Shown here: one piece after another, positions 8,081-18,309 of the stretch
Layout: every line of letters begins with the position of its first letter
How positions within the stretch are numbered: the stretch's first letter is position 1
From: Mucilaginibacter geliditolerans
GTDB taxonomy: Bacteria > Bacteroidota > Bacteroidia > Sphingobacteriales > Sphingobacteriaceae
Assembly: GCF_014200495.1 (NCBI RefSeq)
Contig: NZ_JACHBY010000002.1
Location: 744,001-808,000, forward strand
Length of the DNA stretch: 64,000 nt
Direction: 5' to 3'
Position numbers and translations under genes: made by a program
Notes under the pieces: generated by a model
Database searches by the model: none
Told to the model about the DNA's origin: nothing
The model's input: only the letters and a program-made list of their open reading frames with translations

Positions 8081-10456
8081 CTATTCCGACCGCAAACTTT
8101 TAACCGGGTTCGCTATCGCCGCTTTTATGGACTGGAAGCTTACCGTAACTACCGCGATTATTATAGCGGATACACCCGCAATTACAAATACCCACCAGTT
8201 TATGCCGATGCGGTAATCATAACCTTTAAGCCATTTTTGCATTACCCAGTAGGCAAACGGGAATGATACCACGCACGATATGATCACCAGTTGTAAAAAG
8301 TCTTTTGAAAGTAAAGTGGCTATTCCTGATACGCTTGCACCCAGTACCTTGCGGATACCTATCTCTTTTGTACGACGTTCGGCTGTGTAAGCCGCTAAGC
8401 CAAACAAACCCATGCAGGAGATGATAATCGCCAGCGTAGCAAATACCCGCGATAGCTTGCTTACCAGCATTTCAGTTAAAAACATCTGGTTAAACTGATC
8501 GTCAACAAAACGGTAATCAAACGGGTAAGCAGGGTTATCCTTTTTCAAAACACCTTGTATTGCTGCTATTGCTTTTTCAATGTCAGCCTGCTGTTTAACA
8601 TGCACATACATTACAGTTTCATCCTGCGGCGGAGCGCTGAAGAACATTACGGGATCGGGTTGCTTGTTGTACATGTTACCATATACATAATCATTTACCA
8701 CACCAACCACTACTGCCGATGTTGTATCCTGTTCACCATGGATCCTTTTGCCTATAGCGTTGCCTTTACCCATTAGTTTCGCAAGTGATTGAGTGATGAT
8801 CATGCGGATTGGCCTTGCCGTATCGCTCACTGTTAGGTTTCTGCCTTCTAATACTTTTAAGCCCGTTGTTTCCATAAACTCAGGCGATACATAGCGTTGC
8901 GATATGAGCACTTTTGAGGTGGCAGGTTTGCCATCCCAGGTAAGTCCGGATGTATTATTACCACCATAGATCAATGAATGATCGGCCAGCGCTGCATTAG
9001 CGATATAGTTTGTGCTTAGCAAATCCTGCTTTATTACATTGAAGTTTTTCCCCATATCGCCCTGCAACGGAATCTCAATAAGGTTATCCTTATTAAAACC
9101 TAACTGCCTGCTTTTAACATGCTGTATTTGCTGGTAAACAATTATTGTACTGATGATTAGCACTATGGAAACACTGAATTGCATTACCACCAAACCCTTA
9201 CGAATAAACGCCGCGCCACCAGTTTTTAACTTAACTCCTTTAAGTACCGAGACCGGGTTAAATGATGATAAGTAGAACGATGGGTAGCTACCAGCAACCA
9301 ACCCGCATATTAGCGTAATCAGCAATAAGCTGATAATATGCATTGGATTACCCAAACCTAATGTAAGCTGTTTTTGCACCAGTATATTAAATGCAGGTAA
9401 AACAAGTATGATAATAAATACTGACACCAGAGCGGCTATAACAGCCATAAATATGGCTTCGCCGATGAACTGCATGATGAGCAGGTTTTTACCGGCACCT
9501 AATACTTTACGCACGCCTACCTCACGGGCCCTTTTTTCGCTACGGGCTGTGGCCAGGTTCATGAAGTTGATGCAGGCGATGAACAGGATGATCCAGGCGA
9601 TGACTGTAAACAGGTGCACATATTCTATTTGCCCGCCGCCGGTCATTTTGCCCTCTTTAAAATCATCGCGCAAATGCCAATCGTTCATACTGAATAAAAA
9701 GGCATGGCCCAATGCGGTAGGCACACGTTTCTGTATATAACTGTAAAGCTGTTTATTAACCGTTTGCGGGTTTACACCGGGTTTCAACTCTACATAAGTA
9801 GTTACGGATTGATTGCCCCAGCTGGTTAACCATGGACTTTGATCAAAATAGATCTTAAATGGCATCACCCATTCAAACTGCATGCTTGAGTTTGCCGGGA
9901 TATCTTTTATAACACCACTTACGGCATAATCCTGCTTATTATCAACGCGGATAGTTTTACCAATGACATCTTTATCGTTGCCAAAAAACTTCTTAGCCGT
10001 TTTTTCGGTGATGACTATTGAATGCACTTGCGAGAAAACCGAAGTCGCGTTCCCCTGTACAAAAGGCAGGGTAAACATGCTGAATAGTGATGGTTCCGCA
10101 TATATACCGGTTGCAAAAACAGCTTTATCGCCATTGCCGAATAATAAAGTTGTTCCGCCTTCGGTGCTGCGGCAGGTATTGGCAACGCCGGGTAATTCGG
10201 TATTCATAGCCGGACCCATTAGGCCGGGGGTTGATGATTCGGTAAACACATAAGTATCATACTGCTGGTTTTCCTCCACCATGTACAACCTGTCTTTTTT
10301 AATATTTACCGCGTCAAAATTAACCTCATCCTCTACCCATAAAAAAATGAGCGCGGCACAGGCTATGCCTATAGCCAAACCGAAAATATTCAAAAAGCTA
10401 TAAGCCTTATTTTTGATAAGGCTGCGGTAAGCTGTTTTTATGTAATTTCTAATCAT
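8081..10456 (-). CDS. MacB/FtsX-type ABC transporter permease P4 (subfamily A)
   Basis: This 791-aa permease starts MIRNYIKTAYRSL. Its first periplasmic domain has ELPGVANT and VITEKTAKKFFG; the second has LTWDGK, the subfamily A mark. The coupling motifs are RAREVGVRKVLGAG and RTKEIGIRKVLGAS. It ends NPVKSLRSE, like most members. The membrane-proximal sequence before the second segment is GGGQIEYVHLF, shared in outline with P6 (GGEIQQIHLF) and P8 (GGKIEFVWMF) but not with the B proteins. Separated by 166 bp from P5 upstream and by 135 bp from P3 downstream. The substrate is unknown. Confidence 0.93.
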   Translation of the reverse strand: MIRNYIKTAYRSLIKNKAYSFLNIFGLAIGIACAALIFLWVEDEVNFDAVNIKKDRLYMVEENQQYDTYVFTESSTPGLMGPAMNTELPGVANTCRSTEGGTTLLFGNGDKAVFATGIYAEPSLFSMFTLPFVQGNATSVFSQVHSIVITEKTAKKFFGNDKDVIGKTIRVDNKQDYAVSGVIKDIPANSSMQFEWVMPFKIYFDQSPWLTSWGNQSVTTYVELKPGVNPQTVNKQLYSYIQKRVPTALGHAFLFSMNDWHLRDDFKEGKMTGGGQIEYVHLFTVIAWIILFIACINFMNLATARSEKRAREVGVRKVLGAGKNLLIMQFIGEAIFMAVIAALVSVFIIILVLPAFNILVQKQLTLGLGNPMHIISLLLITLICGLVAGSYPSFYLSSFNPVSVLKGVKLKTGGAAFIRKGLVVMQFSVSIVLIISTIIVYQQIQHVKSRQLGFNKDNLIEIPLQGDMGKNFNVIKQDLLSTNYIANAALADHSLIYGGNNTSGLTWDGKPATSKVLISQRYVSPEFMETTGLKVLEGRNLTVSDTARPIRMIITQSLAKLMGKGNAIGKRIHGEQDTTSAVVVGVVNDYVYGNMYNKQPDPVMFFSAPPQDETVMYVHVKQQADIEKAIAAIQGVLKKDNPAYPFDYRFVDDQFNQMFLTEMLVSKLSRVFATLAIIISCMGLFGLAAYTAERRTKEIGIRKVLGASVSGIATLLSKDFLQLVIISCVVSFPFAYWVMQKWLKGYDYRIGINWWVFVIAGVSAIIIAVVTVSFQSIKAAIANPVKSLRSE

Positions 10457-10622
10457 GATCGTTCATTAGTTCATTGGCTCATTAGTTCATTGGTCTTGTC
10501 CTACGTAAAGGTTCATTAGTTCATTGGCTCATTGGTTCATTGGTCTTGTCCTACGTTTCAACTAATTAGTTTATTGCTCTACTAGCTGCATTACTAATGA
10601 ACCAGTGAACAAATGAACAACC
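10457..10622. repeat. Inverted octamer-repeat arms between P4 and P5
   Basis: Near the P4 start there are two successive blocks of GTTCATTA/GTTCATTG/GCTCATTA octamers, each ending GGTCTTGTCCTACG (about 10461-10556). Near the P5 stop is the complementary ATGAACCA/GTGAACAA arm (about 10597-10618). The duplicated left block resembles the gap between P2 and P3. Confidence 0.7.
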
Positions 10623-13052
10623 CTATTCCGACCGTAAACTTTTAACCGGGTTTGTTAATGCTGCTTTTATTGATTGAAAACTGATGGTTACAAATGCTAT
10701 AAGTATTGCGGCAATACCTGCCAGCGCGAAAACCCACCATTGTATATCCTGGCGATAGGCAAAACCCTGTAAAAACCACTTGTTCATAAAGTACCAGGCA
10801 AATGGCGAGGCGATAGCTATAGAGATCAGCACCAGTTTTATAAAATCTTTGGATAGCATCCCAACTATGGTTGACATGCTGGCGCCTAATACCTTGCGGA
10901 TACCTATCTCCTTGGTACGCTGTTCAGCAGCATATGCCGCTAAGCCAAACAGGCCAAGGCAGGCAATGATGATGGCCAATGAAGTAAACGCAATAGCAAT
11001 CCCTCCAACGCGCTGCTCAGAGCGGTACATTTTATCAAAATCCTGATCCATAAAGGAATAATTCAAGGTTTGATTTGGTGAGAACTGTGCCCATTTAGCT
11101 TTTACCTGGCTTAATAATGCCGGAAGATTGGCTGTACTTGATGAACGAATACTTATGCCGCCCAGGTCATGACCGTTAAAAAGCACCAATGGGGTTACAT
11201 TATTTCGTAGTGACTGAAAATTAAAATCCTTTATAACCCCGATAATATGATATGGCTTTAACTTAAATGCTTTATTGTCTACCGGGTCATAGATCACCTG
11301 GTTTATGGGGTTTGTATAACCAAGCATTTTTGCAAAAGCTTCATTAATTAACACGGTGTTGGTGTCGGTAGCCATTTGATGAGAAAAGTTCCGGCCTGCA
11401 ATTATCTTCAATCCAAGTGTAGGTACATAATCTTCATCAGTATACCATTCCTGTGTTAGTACGCCAGTTTTCTGATCTGCAACAGGGCCTTTAAATACCG
11501 TTGAGCTATTACCAAAATTGGTGGTAGGCAATGCCCCGGTAAGCGTGGCATTTTCTACACCCGGCAATTGTTTTATTTCATCCTTAAAGCTGCTCACCTT
11601 ATCACCAAGGGTGTATACATCCCAAACAGTAAACACATGGTTGCGGTTATAACCGAGGTCTTTATTCTGAATATATTTTAACTGGTTGTAGATAACCAAT
11701 GTACCAATGATCAGAAATATAGAGATAGCAAATTGGAATACCACCAAAAAGCTGCGTAAGTTTCCGCCTTTAAAGCCTGCCGACAGTTTGCCTTTAAGCA
11801 CCTGTATCGGCTGAAAGCCTGAAAGAAAGAATGCTGGGTATGAGCCGGCCAGTATGCCAATAACAACTATAATAAGTAACAGTGCAGGTATTAACCATAC
11901 TAATATTTGAGGCGTAATGGTTAAATTCTTGTCAGCCATATTATTAAAAACGGGCAACAGAAGCCAGGCAGCAATTACGGCTATTACGGCTCCGGCCAGC
12001 GTAACCATTATTGATTCGGCCAGGAACTGGAAAATCAGGTATTTACGTGGTGAGCCCAATACCTTTCTTACGCCAACCTCGCGGGCGCGGTTTGCGGAGC
12101 GCGCGGTTGACAGGTTCATGAAATTCACACAGGCTATCAGCAATATAAATATGGCTATTGCCGAAAACATATATACGTATTGTATATTACCGTTTATGCC
12201 AATTTCACCCACCATATTTGATTGCAGATGTATTTTGGTAAGCGGGATAAGCGTAAGCCTGAAAAAGTTACCTCCCTGCTCAAACTTATCAAAAGTTAAA
12301 TGAAGGATGCTTTGCAATTGTGGGCCTGCATGAGTTTTGAAAAACTGATCAAATTTTGATTGAAGATTCTTATAATCTGCTCCCGGTCTCAGTAATAAAT
12401 AGGTATTAAAATTACTACTGAACCATGAATCGTCCCTGCTTTGATCAAGGGTTGACATGGAGATAAAAAAGTCGTAATTAAAATGCGATTGTTTTGGCAC
12501 ATTGTATATTACAGCCGTTATTTTATAAAGCGCGGTATCATTAAAGGTCATCATCTGCCCTACTACATTGGTACTGTTAAAGTACTTTTTAGCGGCGCGT
12601 TCGGTTATTACAATACTGTGCGGCTCTTTTAAACCAGCAAACGGGTTGCCATTTATAGCAGGCAGCGTAAATATTTTAAAGATCGCAGGATCGGCATATA
12701 TCATGGTGTTTTCCTGTATATTCTGGGTCCCTTTTTTTACCTGGAAACCACCACGATCCCTGAGCCTTGCAATTTCATCTATCTCCGGGAAATCGCTTTT
12801 CATAGCAGCAGCCATCGGGGCCGGACAAACCGCATATTCGTTATTGGCACCGCCAAACTTTATAGCCTCGTTTACACGGAAGATCCTGTCGGCATTTACA
12901 TTATACCTGTCATAACTTAACTCATCAAAAACATAAAAAACAATCAGCAAACAGGTAGCCAGGCCTAAAGCCAGGCCCAAAACGTTTATAGCTGTAAAAC
13001 CCTTGTTTTTGGTAAGGGAACGGAAAGCGGTTTTTATATAGTTTTTTATCAT
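10623..13052 (-). CDS. MacB/FtsX-type ABC transporter permease P5 (subfamily B)
   Basis: This 809-aa permease has N-terminal residues MIKNYIKTAFRSL, periplasmic motifs DFPEID and IVITERAAKKYFN, coupling motifs RAREVGVRKVLGS and RTKEIGIRKVLGAS, and ends NPVKSLRSE. It is the closest relative of P9: the stretch KNKGFTAINVLGLALG is identical, and both carry EYAVC in the first periplasmic domain. This points to a recent duplication within the array. The gene has its own enhancer/promoter-like block upstream and likely heads the P5-P4-P3-P2 unit. The substrate is unknown. Confidence 0.94.
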   Translation of the reverse strand: MIKNYIKTAFRSLTKNKGFTAINVLGLALGLATCLLIVFYVFDELSYDRYNVNADRIFRVNEAIKFGGANNEYAVCPAPMAAAMKSDFPEIDEIARLRDRGGFQVKKGTQNIQENTMIYADPAIFKIFTLPAINGNPFAGLKEPHSIVITERAAKKYFNSTNVVGQMMTFNDTALYKITAVIYNVPKQSHFNYDFFISMSTLDQSRDDSWFSSNFNTYLLLRPGADYKNLQSKFDQFFKTHAGPQLQSILHLTFDKFEQGGNFFRLTLIPLTKIHLQSNMVGEIGINGNIQYVYMFSAIAIFILLIACVNFMNLSTARSANRAREVGVRKVLGSPRKYLIFQFLAESIMVTLAGAVIAVIAAWLLLPVFNNMADKNLTITPQILVWLIPALLLIIVVIGILAGSYPAFFLSGFQPIQVLKGKLSAGFKGGNLRSFLVVFQFAISIFLIIGTLVIYNQLKYIQNKDLGYNRNHVFTVWDVYTLGDKVSSFKDEIKQLPGVENATLTGALPTTNFGNSSTVFKGPVADQKTGVLTQEWYTDEDYVPTLGLKIIAGRNFSHQMATDTNTVLINEAFAKMLGYTNPINQVIYDPVDNKAFKLKPYHIIGVIKDFNFQSLRNNVTPLVLFNGHDLGGISIRSSSTANLPALLSQVKAKWAQFSPNQTLNYSFMDQDFDKMYRSEQRVGGIAIAFTSLAIIIACLGLFGLAAYAAEQRTKEIGIRKVLGASMSTIVGMLSKDFIKLVLISIAIASPFAWYFMNKWFLQGFAYRQDIQWWVFALAGIAAILIAFVTISFQSIKAALTNPVKSLRSE

Positions 13053-13119
13053 GATAGTGGTTATTAATTTAAAATGCTTGAATGCAAAGCCAGGTCAATA
13101 ACAGATAATGACCAAACCT

Positions 13120-13216
13120 ATACCAAAATACAAATTATTAATAATCAGATAGTTAAAACCAACAAACATGCGCAATGTGTACGCAAGTGAAACACCTTAT
13201 GTCCGGTTATGATACA
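13120..13216 (-). promoter_or_regulatory. Enhancer-like tandem dyads plus -24-like element upstream of P5
   Basis: The 17-bp sites at 13178-13194 and 13200-13216 both follow TGT-N11-ACA and are offset by 22 bp. TTTTGGTAT (minus reading of 13120-13128) lies 49 bp closer to the gene and 68 bp from the P5 start. The block matches those before P1 and the fusion-protein gene. Its position inside the permease array implies an internal promoter. Confidence 0.65.
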
Positions 13217-13312
13217 CATTGCTTCGCGTCACTGGTTCATTGGTTCATTGTAATAAAGCGGCGAACGCAGGACAAGACCAATGAACTAATGAACCAGTGA
13301 ACTAATGAACAT
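13217..13312. repeat. Inverted octamer-repeat arms between the P5 promoter and P6
   Basis: The left arm is GGTTCATTGGTTCATTG (about 13229-13250). The right arm is GACAAGACCAATGAAC followed by TAATGAACCAGTGAAC (about 13270-13310), ending at the P6 stop. The arms are complementary, and GACAAGACC pairs in principle with GGTCTTGTCC found in other gaps. Confidence 0.68.
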
Positions 13313-15685
13313 CTATTCCGACCGCAAACTTTTAATAGGGTTGGCTACCGCGGCTTTTATGGCCTGGTAACTAACCGTTAACAGTGCAATAACTATGGTA
13401 ATAACACTTGCAAGGGCCATTATCCACCAACTTAGCGTTATACGATATTCATAGTTAGTAAGCCATTTATTTAATACGTAGATTGATAGTGCGATAGCCG
13501 GTACTATGGCTATCAAAACCAGCATCAAAAAGTCTTTTGATAACAAGCCCACCAGGTTGGCTACACTGGCGCCCAATACCTTGCGTACACCAATTTCTTT
13601 GGTGCGTTGCTCTGCAGCATAGGCGGCTAATCCGAATAAACCAAGGCATGAGATAACGATAGCCAGGCCACCAAATATATTTGCCAGTAATGCCAGCACC
13701 TTTTCGTTCTGGAATTTTTGCTCAAATTCTTTATCCACAAAATTAATGGTTGGCGGGTATGCCGGATTTATCTCTTTCAGGCTTTTGTTGATAAGATCGA
13801 TACTAGCGGTAGTACTTTTTGCCGGATTAAGGCGCATAGCAATCACTGAACCACCAAAACCATCACAAAGGGTTATCATAGGCGGCGTTTTTTGGTATGG
13901 AGAGCCCCAAACAAAATCTTTATAAATACCAACTATAGTTACGGGCTGATCATCGCCCCATTTAATTACTGCTCCTACTGGTTGTTTCATGAGTTTGGCA
14001 GCTGTTTCATTGATCATAACCGTTTTAGTTTTAGCCGCTGTATCAGCAGGATACTCGGCTGAGAATTCCCTGCCTGCTACCAGCTTTATCCCTGTTGTCT
14101 TGGTAAAATCAAAGCCGGCATAAAATATATCAAACAATATTTTTTGGTTGGGATCTTTGCCCTGCCAGTCGATCCCCCAGGTGTTACTGCCATTTTCGGT
14201 AATGCTTTGTGATATATTTGAGGCATGGATAATAGCACCATTATTTTTAAGCTCGGTTATAAGCGCGTTGGCTTTTTTATTGAGCGTACCTTCAACAGGT
14301 ATTTCAACAAGGCTATTTTTATCATACCCGTTAGGCATAGACTGTATATAACGGATCTGGCGATAGATGCAAATGGTAGCTGTGATTAAAAACACGGCAA
14401 AGGCAAACTGTATCACCACTAAAACCTTACGAATAGGCAATACGCTTTTGCTGCCCTTAAACACACCTTTTAAAACTTTTATAGGTTGGAATGATGACAA
14501 ATAAAAAGCAGGATAACTGCCAGAAATAAGCCCGGTAAATAAGGCCAGGCCAACAACCAGCAGCCATGCAAGCCAATTGCCTACAGGCAAAGCCAGTTTG
14601 ATATTAAGCAGGTTATTAAAGAACGGCACGCATATAGCCAATACAATTACAGCTAATATGGTTGATATGAAAGATAGGATAAGCGACTCTATAATAAACT
14701 GAGTAATCAGCGGCCCACGGCCTGAGCCTATTGCTTTGCGGATACCCACTTCCTTTGCCCGCTCTTCAGATCGTGCGGTAGATAGATTCATGAAATTTAC
14801 GCAGGCTATCAGCAATATACAGGCGGCCAGTATTTCAAACAAGTGTATTTGTTGAATTTCACCACCTGCTGATTTACCATTTTCAAACTTATCATATAAA
14901 TGAATCTTAGCAAACGGGAAAAGAAAAAGCTGGTTCTTATTACCCTGGTCATGCTTGCCCACTATTGTGCCCAATATATTATTGGCACGCGCAAGGGCTG
15001 AAGGATCTTTTAACAGTACAACCGTACGGCAAAAATTACTGCCCCATCCGGCTTGTTTTGTCCAGGCGTTTGCATTTTCATACTGCACATAGGGTATAGC
15101 ATAATCAAATTTAAACGACGTGTTTGCAGGCATATTTTCAATAATGCCGGTAACCATTAAGGGCAGATTGCTATTAAGAGTAACCACCTTATTCATCGGA
15201 TCTTTATCGCCAAACAGGGTTTTCGCCAGGGCCTTGGTAATAACTATTGAATTAGGCTGAAGCAATGCCTTCGCCGGATCGCCCTTAAGGAAATGATAAG
15301 AATATATAGAGAAATACCCCGGATCTGCAAACAATCCCTGTTTTTTAAAACTATTATTATTGTATGCCAAAAGTCCATTGCCCGAGTAATCTATAACGCG
15401 CGCCGTTTGCACCACACCAGGCACTTCATTTTTAATTGCCATAGCAGCCTGCGAAGGTGTTGCAGCAAAGGTATATATCTTACCATCACCCGGCTGATTG
15501 TTCTCAATAATATAAATATTATCGATATTTTTAAACTGATGATCGTAGCCTAAATGATAGGAAACATACAATAGCAGCAGCAAACAGCTGGCAATACCTA
15601 AAGTTAATCCACCCGCGTTTATAAGCGAGAATGCCACATGCTTTTTAATGTTTCGCCAGGCGATTTTAATGTAATTCTTTATCAT
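13313..15685 (-). CDS. MacB/FtsX-type ABC transporter permease P6 (subfamily A)
   Basis: This 790-aa permease starts MIKNYIKIAWRNI. It has EVPGVVQT and IVITKALAKTLFG in the first periplasmic domain and IDWQGK in the second (the subfamily A mark). The coupling motifs are RAKEVGIRKAIGSG and RTKEIGVRKVLGAS, and the C-terminus is NPIKSLRSE. It is the last gene of the putative first unit, since the P5 promoter block begins about 100 bp downstream of its stop. The substrate is unknown. Confidence 0.93.
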   Translation of the reverse strand: MIKNYIKIAWRNIKKHVAFSLINAGGLTLGIASCLLLLLYVSYHLGYDHQFKNIDNIYIIENNQPGDGKIYTFAATPSQAAMAIKNEVPGVVQTARVIDYSGNGLLAYNNNSFKKQGLFADPGYFSIYSYHFLKGDPAKALLQPNSIVITKALAKTLFGDKDPMNKVVTLNSNLPLMVTGIIENMPANTSFKFDYAIPYVQYENANAWTKQAGWGSNFCRTVVLLKDPSALARANNILGTIVGKHDQGNKNQLFLFPFAKIHLYDKFENGKSAGGEIQQIHLFEILAACILLIACVNFMNLSTARSEERAKEVGIRKAIGSGRGPLITQFIIESLILSFISTILAVIVLAICVPFFNNLLNIKLALPVGNWLAWLLVVGLALFTGLISGSYPAFYLSSFQPIKVLKGVFKGSKSVLPIRKVLVVIQFAFAVFLITATICIYRQIRYIQSMPNGYDKNSLVEIPVEGTLNKKANALITELKNNGAIIHASNISQSITENGSNTWGIDWQGKDPNQKILFDIFYAGFDFTKTTGIKLVAGREFSAEYPADTAAKTKTVMINETAAKLMKQPVGAVIKWGDDQPVTIVGIYKDFVWGSPYQKTPPMITLCDGFGGSVIAMRLNPAKSTTASIDLINKSLKEINPAYPPTINFVDKEFEQKFQNEKVLALLANIFGGLAIVISCLGLFGLAAYAAEQRTKEIGVRKVLGASVANLVGLLSKDFLMLVLIAIVPAIALSIYVLNKWLTNYEYRITLSWWIMALASVITIVIALLTVSYQAIKAAVANPIKSLRSE

Positions 15686-15797
15686 CTTATTTAGTCTATT
15701 AGTTCAATGGTTCATTAGTTCATTGGTCTTGTCCTTCGTTTTGATAGTCATTGATTCGCCGGTTGCATTACTAATGAACCAGTGAACCAATGAACAT
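15686..15797. repeat. Inverted octamer-repeat arms between P6 and P7
   Basis: The arm near the P6 start reads GGTTCATTAGTTCATTGG then TCTTGTCC (about 15710-15736). The arm near the P7 stop reads ACTAATGAACCAGTGAACC (about 15769-15795). The loop is about 35 bases. Confidence 0.7.
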
Positions 15798-18185
15798 TTA
15801 TTCCGATCTCAAACTCTTTACCGGGTTCATTAACGCGGCTTTTATTGCCTGGAAACTTACGGTGGAGATAGCTATCATGAGCGAAAGCAGGCCTGCTACT
15901 GCAAATACCCACCAGCCAATATCTATCCTGTAAGCAAAATCCTGCAGCCATTTATGCATTCCCAGCCATGCCAGCGGGAAAGCGATAACAGCAGCAATTA
16001 TCACCAGTAATAAAAACTCTTTCGACAGCATGTTCACTATACCAAATATACTTGCGCCCATTACTTTCCTTATACCGATCTCCCGTGTACGCTGCAAAGT
16101 ACTGTACGATGCCAGGCCCAATAAACCCAGGCATGAAATAAATATGGCCAGCACTGAAAAATACATGAACAGTTTACCAAACCTATCCTCAGTAGCGTAT
16201 TGTTTATTGAAGGCATCATCAACAAAAGAATAATCAAACGGGCGCTGAGGTATCAATACTTTCCATTTGTTTTGGATAGCCGCTATAGTAGCAGGTATGT
16301 TTTGTGCAGATATTTTTAAAGTAAACCCCCATGTATTTGATGGATTGACCCGAAAATTTAAAGGATCGATATTAGTTTGCAGCGAGCGATAATGAAAATC
16401 TTTCATCACCCCTACTATTTGCCCTTCGCGCCCCCATTGCGAAAACTTTTTACCGATAGCCTGATTAGGAGATGTGTAACCCAGGCTTTTGGCAGCTGCC
16501 TCATTGATGACAATGGCTTTGGTTGAATCAGTAGCAAACGATGGTGAGAATGCCCGGCCTGCTACTATTTTTATACCGTAGGTGGATATAAAATCATAAT
16601 CAACATCATACATATTTATATTAGTTGGCTGCATGGTTCCTTCCTTATTCTCAATCTTCGAATGAGCATTAGGGTTACCAACACCGGGTACGCCTGATGA
16701 TACTGTAGCTGATAATACGGTGGGAATACTTTTAAATTCGCTTTTGATCTCCTCAAAACTTTTGTGTACAGTTTCATCGCCTCCGAAATTCAGAGTCAGC
16801 ATCTGATCTTTTTCAAAACCCAGTGGCTGGTTGCGCATATAGCTTAATTGATTGTAAACGATGAGCGTACCTACAATAAGTACAATTGAGATGGTAAACT
16901 GAAAAACGACTAATCCCTTACGCAGCAATGTGCCTTTTGTTGATGTGCTGAACCTACCCTTTAGCACCACTATTGGTTTAAAGCCCGATAACGTTAACGC
17001 CGGATAGGTACCTGCCGCCACACCAATAAGCAACGAGATCAATAACAGGATAAATATATAACCATGTGAAAAGATACTTGAACAGATCTCCTTGCCCGCC
17101 AGCTGATTAAACATTGGCAATAGCAATGCAACCAACCCTACGGCAAAAACAAAGGATATAAGGCAGATAATGATAGATTCGCCTAAAAACTGGGTGGTTA
17201 GCTGGTGGCGTATGGCACCGATCACCTTACGGATGCCCACTTCCTTGGCCCGCTCAACCGCCCTTGCTGTTGTTAGATTAATAAAATTTATAGCAGCAAT
17301 AATGAGTATAAACAGTGCAATTACACTAAATATGCGTACGTTGCTCATGCTTCCGGTTTCACCTGCCCATTCACGGGTATCCATATAGGCATCCTTTAGC
17401 GGCTCAATAAATAGTGCGTAATCCTCGCCATTCTTGCGATCTTTTTCGCTGATATGCCTTTTTAAAAATGCCGGAAATTTTGCCTGAAGCTGAGCAACAT
17501 TAGTACCCTTTGCTAATAACAGGTAGGTAAAGTTGCCAAAATTACCCCATTGTTCAAGACGGCCCGGATTCATTTTTTCAAGCGTAGATACAGAATAAAG
17601 CATATCGCATTTTAATTGCGAATTGGTAGGTATATCCTTAATAATGCCGGTTACGGTTGATGGGTATTTATTTTCAACCAATATAGTTTTACCGATGGGG
17701 TTATCTGAACCGAAATACTTTTTTGCTGCACTTTCAGTCATTACCATGCTGTATGGATCTTTAAGCGCGTTGTTTGGGTCACCCTTGATCATTTGTAAAC
17801 TAAACACCTTAAAAATTGATGGATCAGCATAAAAAACACTATTTTCCTGAAACAGCTGGTTATTAATCTTAACCAGCATCCCATCACCAAACATACGTGT
17901 TGATTCCAAAATTTCCGGGAAATCGGCCTTTAATGCAGGGCCCATAGGCGCTGAGCCAACTGCCAGTTTCATGGTTTCGGTTGGTGATGATTTTATATCA
18001 ACGTTCAGCCTGTAAATCTGGTCGCGCTTTTCATGGAAATTATCGTAGCTTAATTCAAAGCTTACATACATCACTATCAACATAAAAGCAGCCATACCAA
18101 CAGCCAGCCCAATAATATTGATAAGAGAGAAACTCTTGTGCCTCCACAGGTTTCTGAATGCTATTTTAATGTAGTTCTTTATCAT
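15798..18185 (-). CDS. MacB/FtsX-type ABC transporter permease P7 (subfamily B)
   Basis: This 795-aa permease starts MIKNYIKIAFRNL. Its first periplasmic domain has DFPEIL and VMTESAAKKYFG. Coupling motifs are RAKEVGIRKVIGA and RTREIGIRKVMGAS, the only member with TRE and VMG in the second motif. It ends NPVKSLRSE. The second periplasmic domain lacks the W-x-G-K motif of subfamily A. It lies between subfamily A genes P6 and P8, 124 bp from P8. The truncated P0 resembles this protein at the N-terminus. The substrate is unknown. Confidence 0.93.
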   Translation of the reverse strand: MIKNYIKIAFRNLWRHKSFSLINIIGLAVGMAAFMLIVMYVSFELSYDNFHEKRDQIYRLNVDIKSSPTETMKLAVGSAPMGPALKADFPEILESTRMFGDGMLVKINNQLFQENSVFYADPSIFKVFSLQMIKGDPNNALKDPYSMVMTESAAKKYFGSDNPIGKTILVENKYPSTVTGIIKDIPTNSQLKCDMLYSVSTLEKMNPGRLEQWGNFGNFTYLLLAKGTNVAQLQAKFPAFLKRHISEKDRKNGEDYALFIEPLKDAYMDTREWAGETGSMSNVRIFSVIALFILIIAAINFINLTTARAVERAKEVGIRKVIGAIRHQLTTQFLGESIIICLISFVFAVGLVALLLPMFNQLAGKEICSSIFSHGYIFILLLISLLIGVAAGTYPALTLSGFKPIVVLKGRFSTSTKGTLLRKGLVVFQFTISIVLIVGTLIVYNQLSYMRNQPLGFEKDQMLTLNFGGDETVHKSFEEIKSEFKSIPTVLSATVSSGVPGVGNPNAHSKIENKEGTMQPTNINMYDVDYDFISTYGIKIVAGRAFSPSFATDSTKAIVINEAAAKSLGYTSPNQAIGKKFSQWGREGQIVGVMKDFHYRSLQTNIDPLNFRVNPSNTWGFTLKISAQNIPATIAAIQNKWKVLIPQRPFDYSFVDDAFNKQYATEDRFGKLFMYFSVLAIFISCLGLLGLASYSTLQRTREIGIRKVMGASIFGIVNMLSKEFLLLVIIAAVIAFPLAWLGMHKWLQDFAYRIDIGWWVFAVAGLLSLMIAISTVSFQAIKAALMNPVKSLRSE

Positions 18186-18309
18186 GATATTCGTTCATTT
18201 GTTCACTGGTTCATTAGTTCATTGGTCTTGTCCTTTGTTTTACCTGTCACTTGCCTTATCCTTTTGGTTGCCGATTGCATTACTAATGAACCAGTGAACA
18301 AATGAACAA
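18186..18309. repeat. Inverted octamer-repeat arms between P7 and P8
   Basis: The left arm reads GTTCACTGGTTCATTAG then TTCATTGGTCTTGTCC (about 18200-18235). The right arm reads ACTAATGAACCAGTGAAC (about 18282-18305). The layout is the same as in the neighbouring gaps. Confidence 0.7.
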
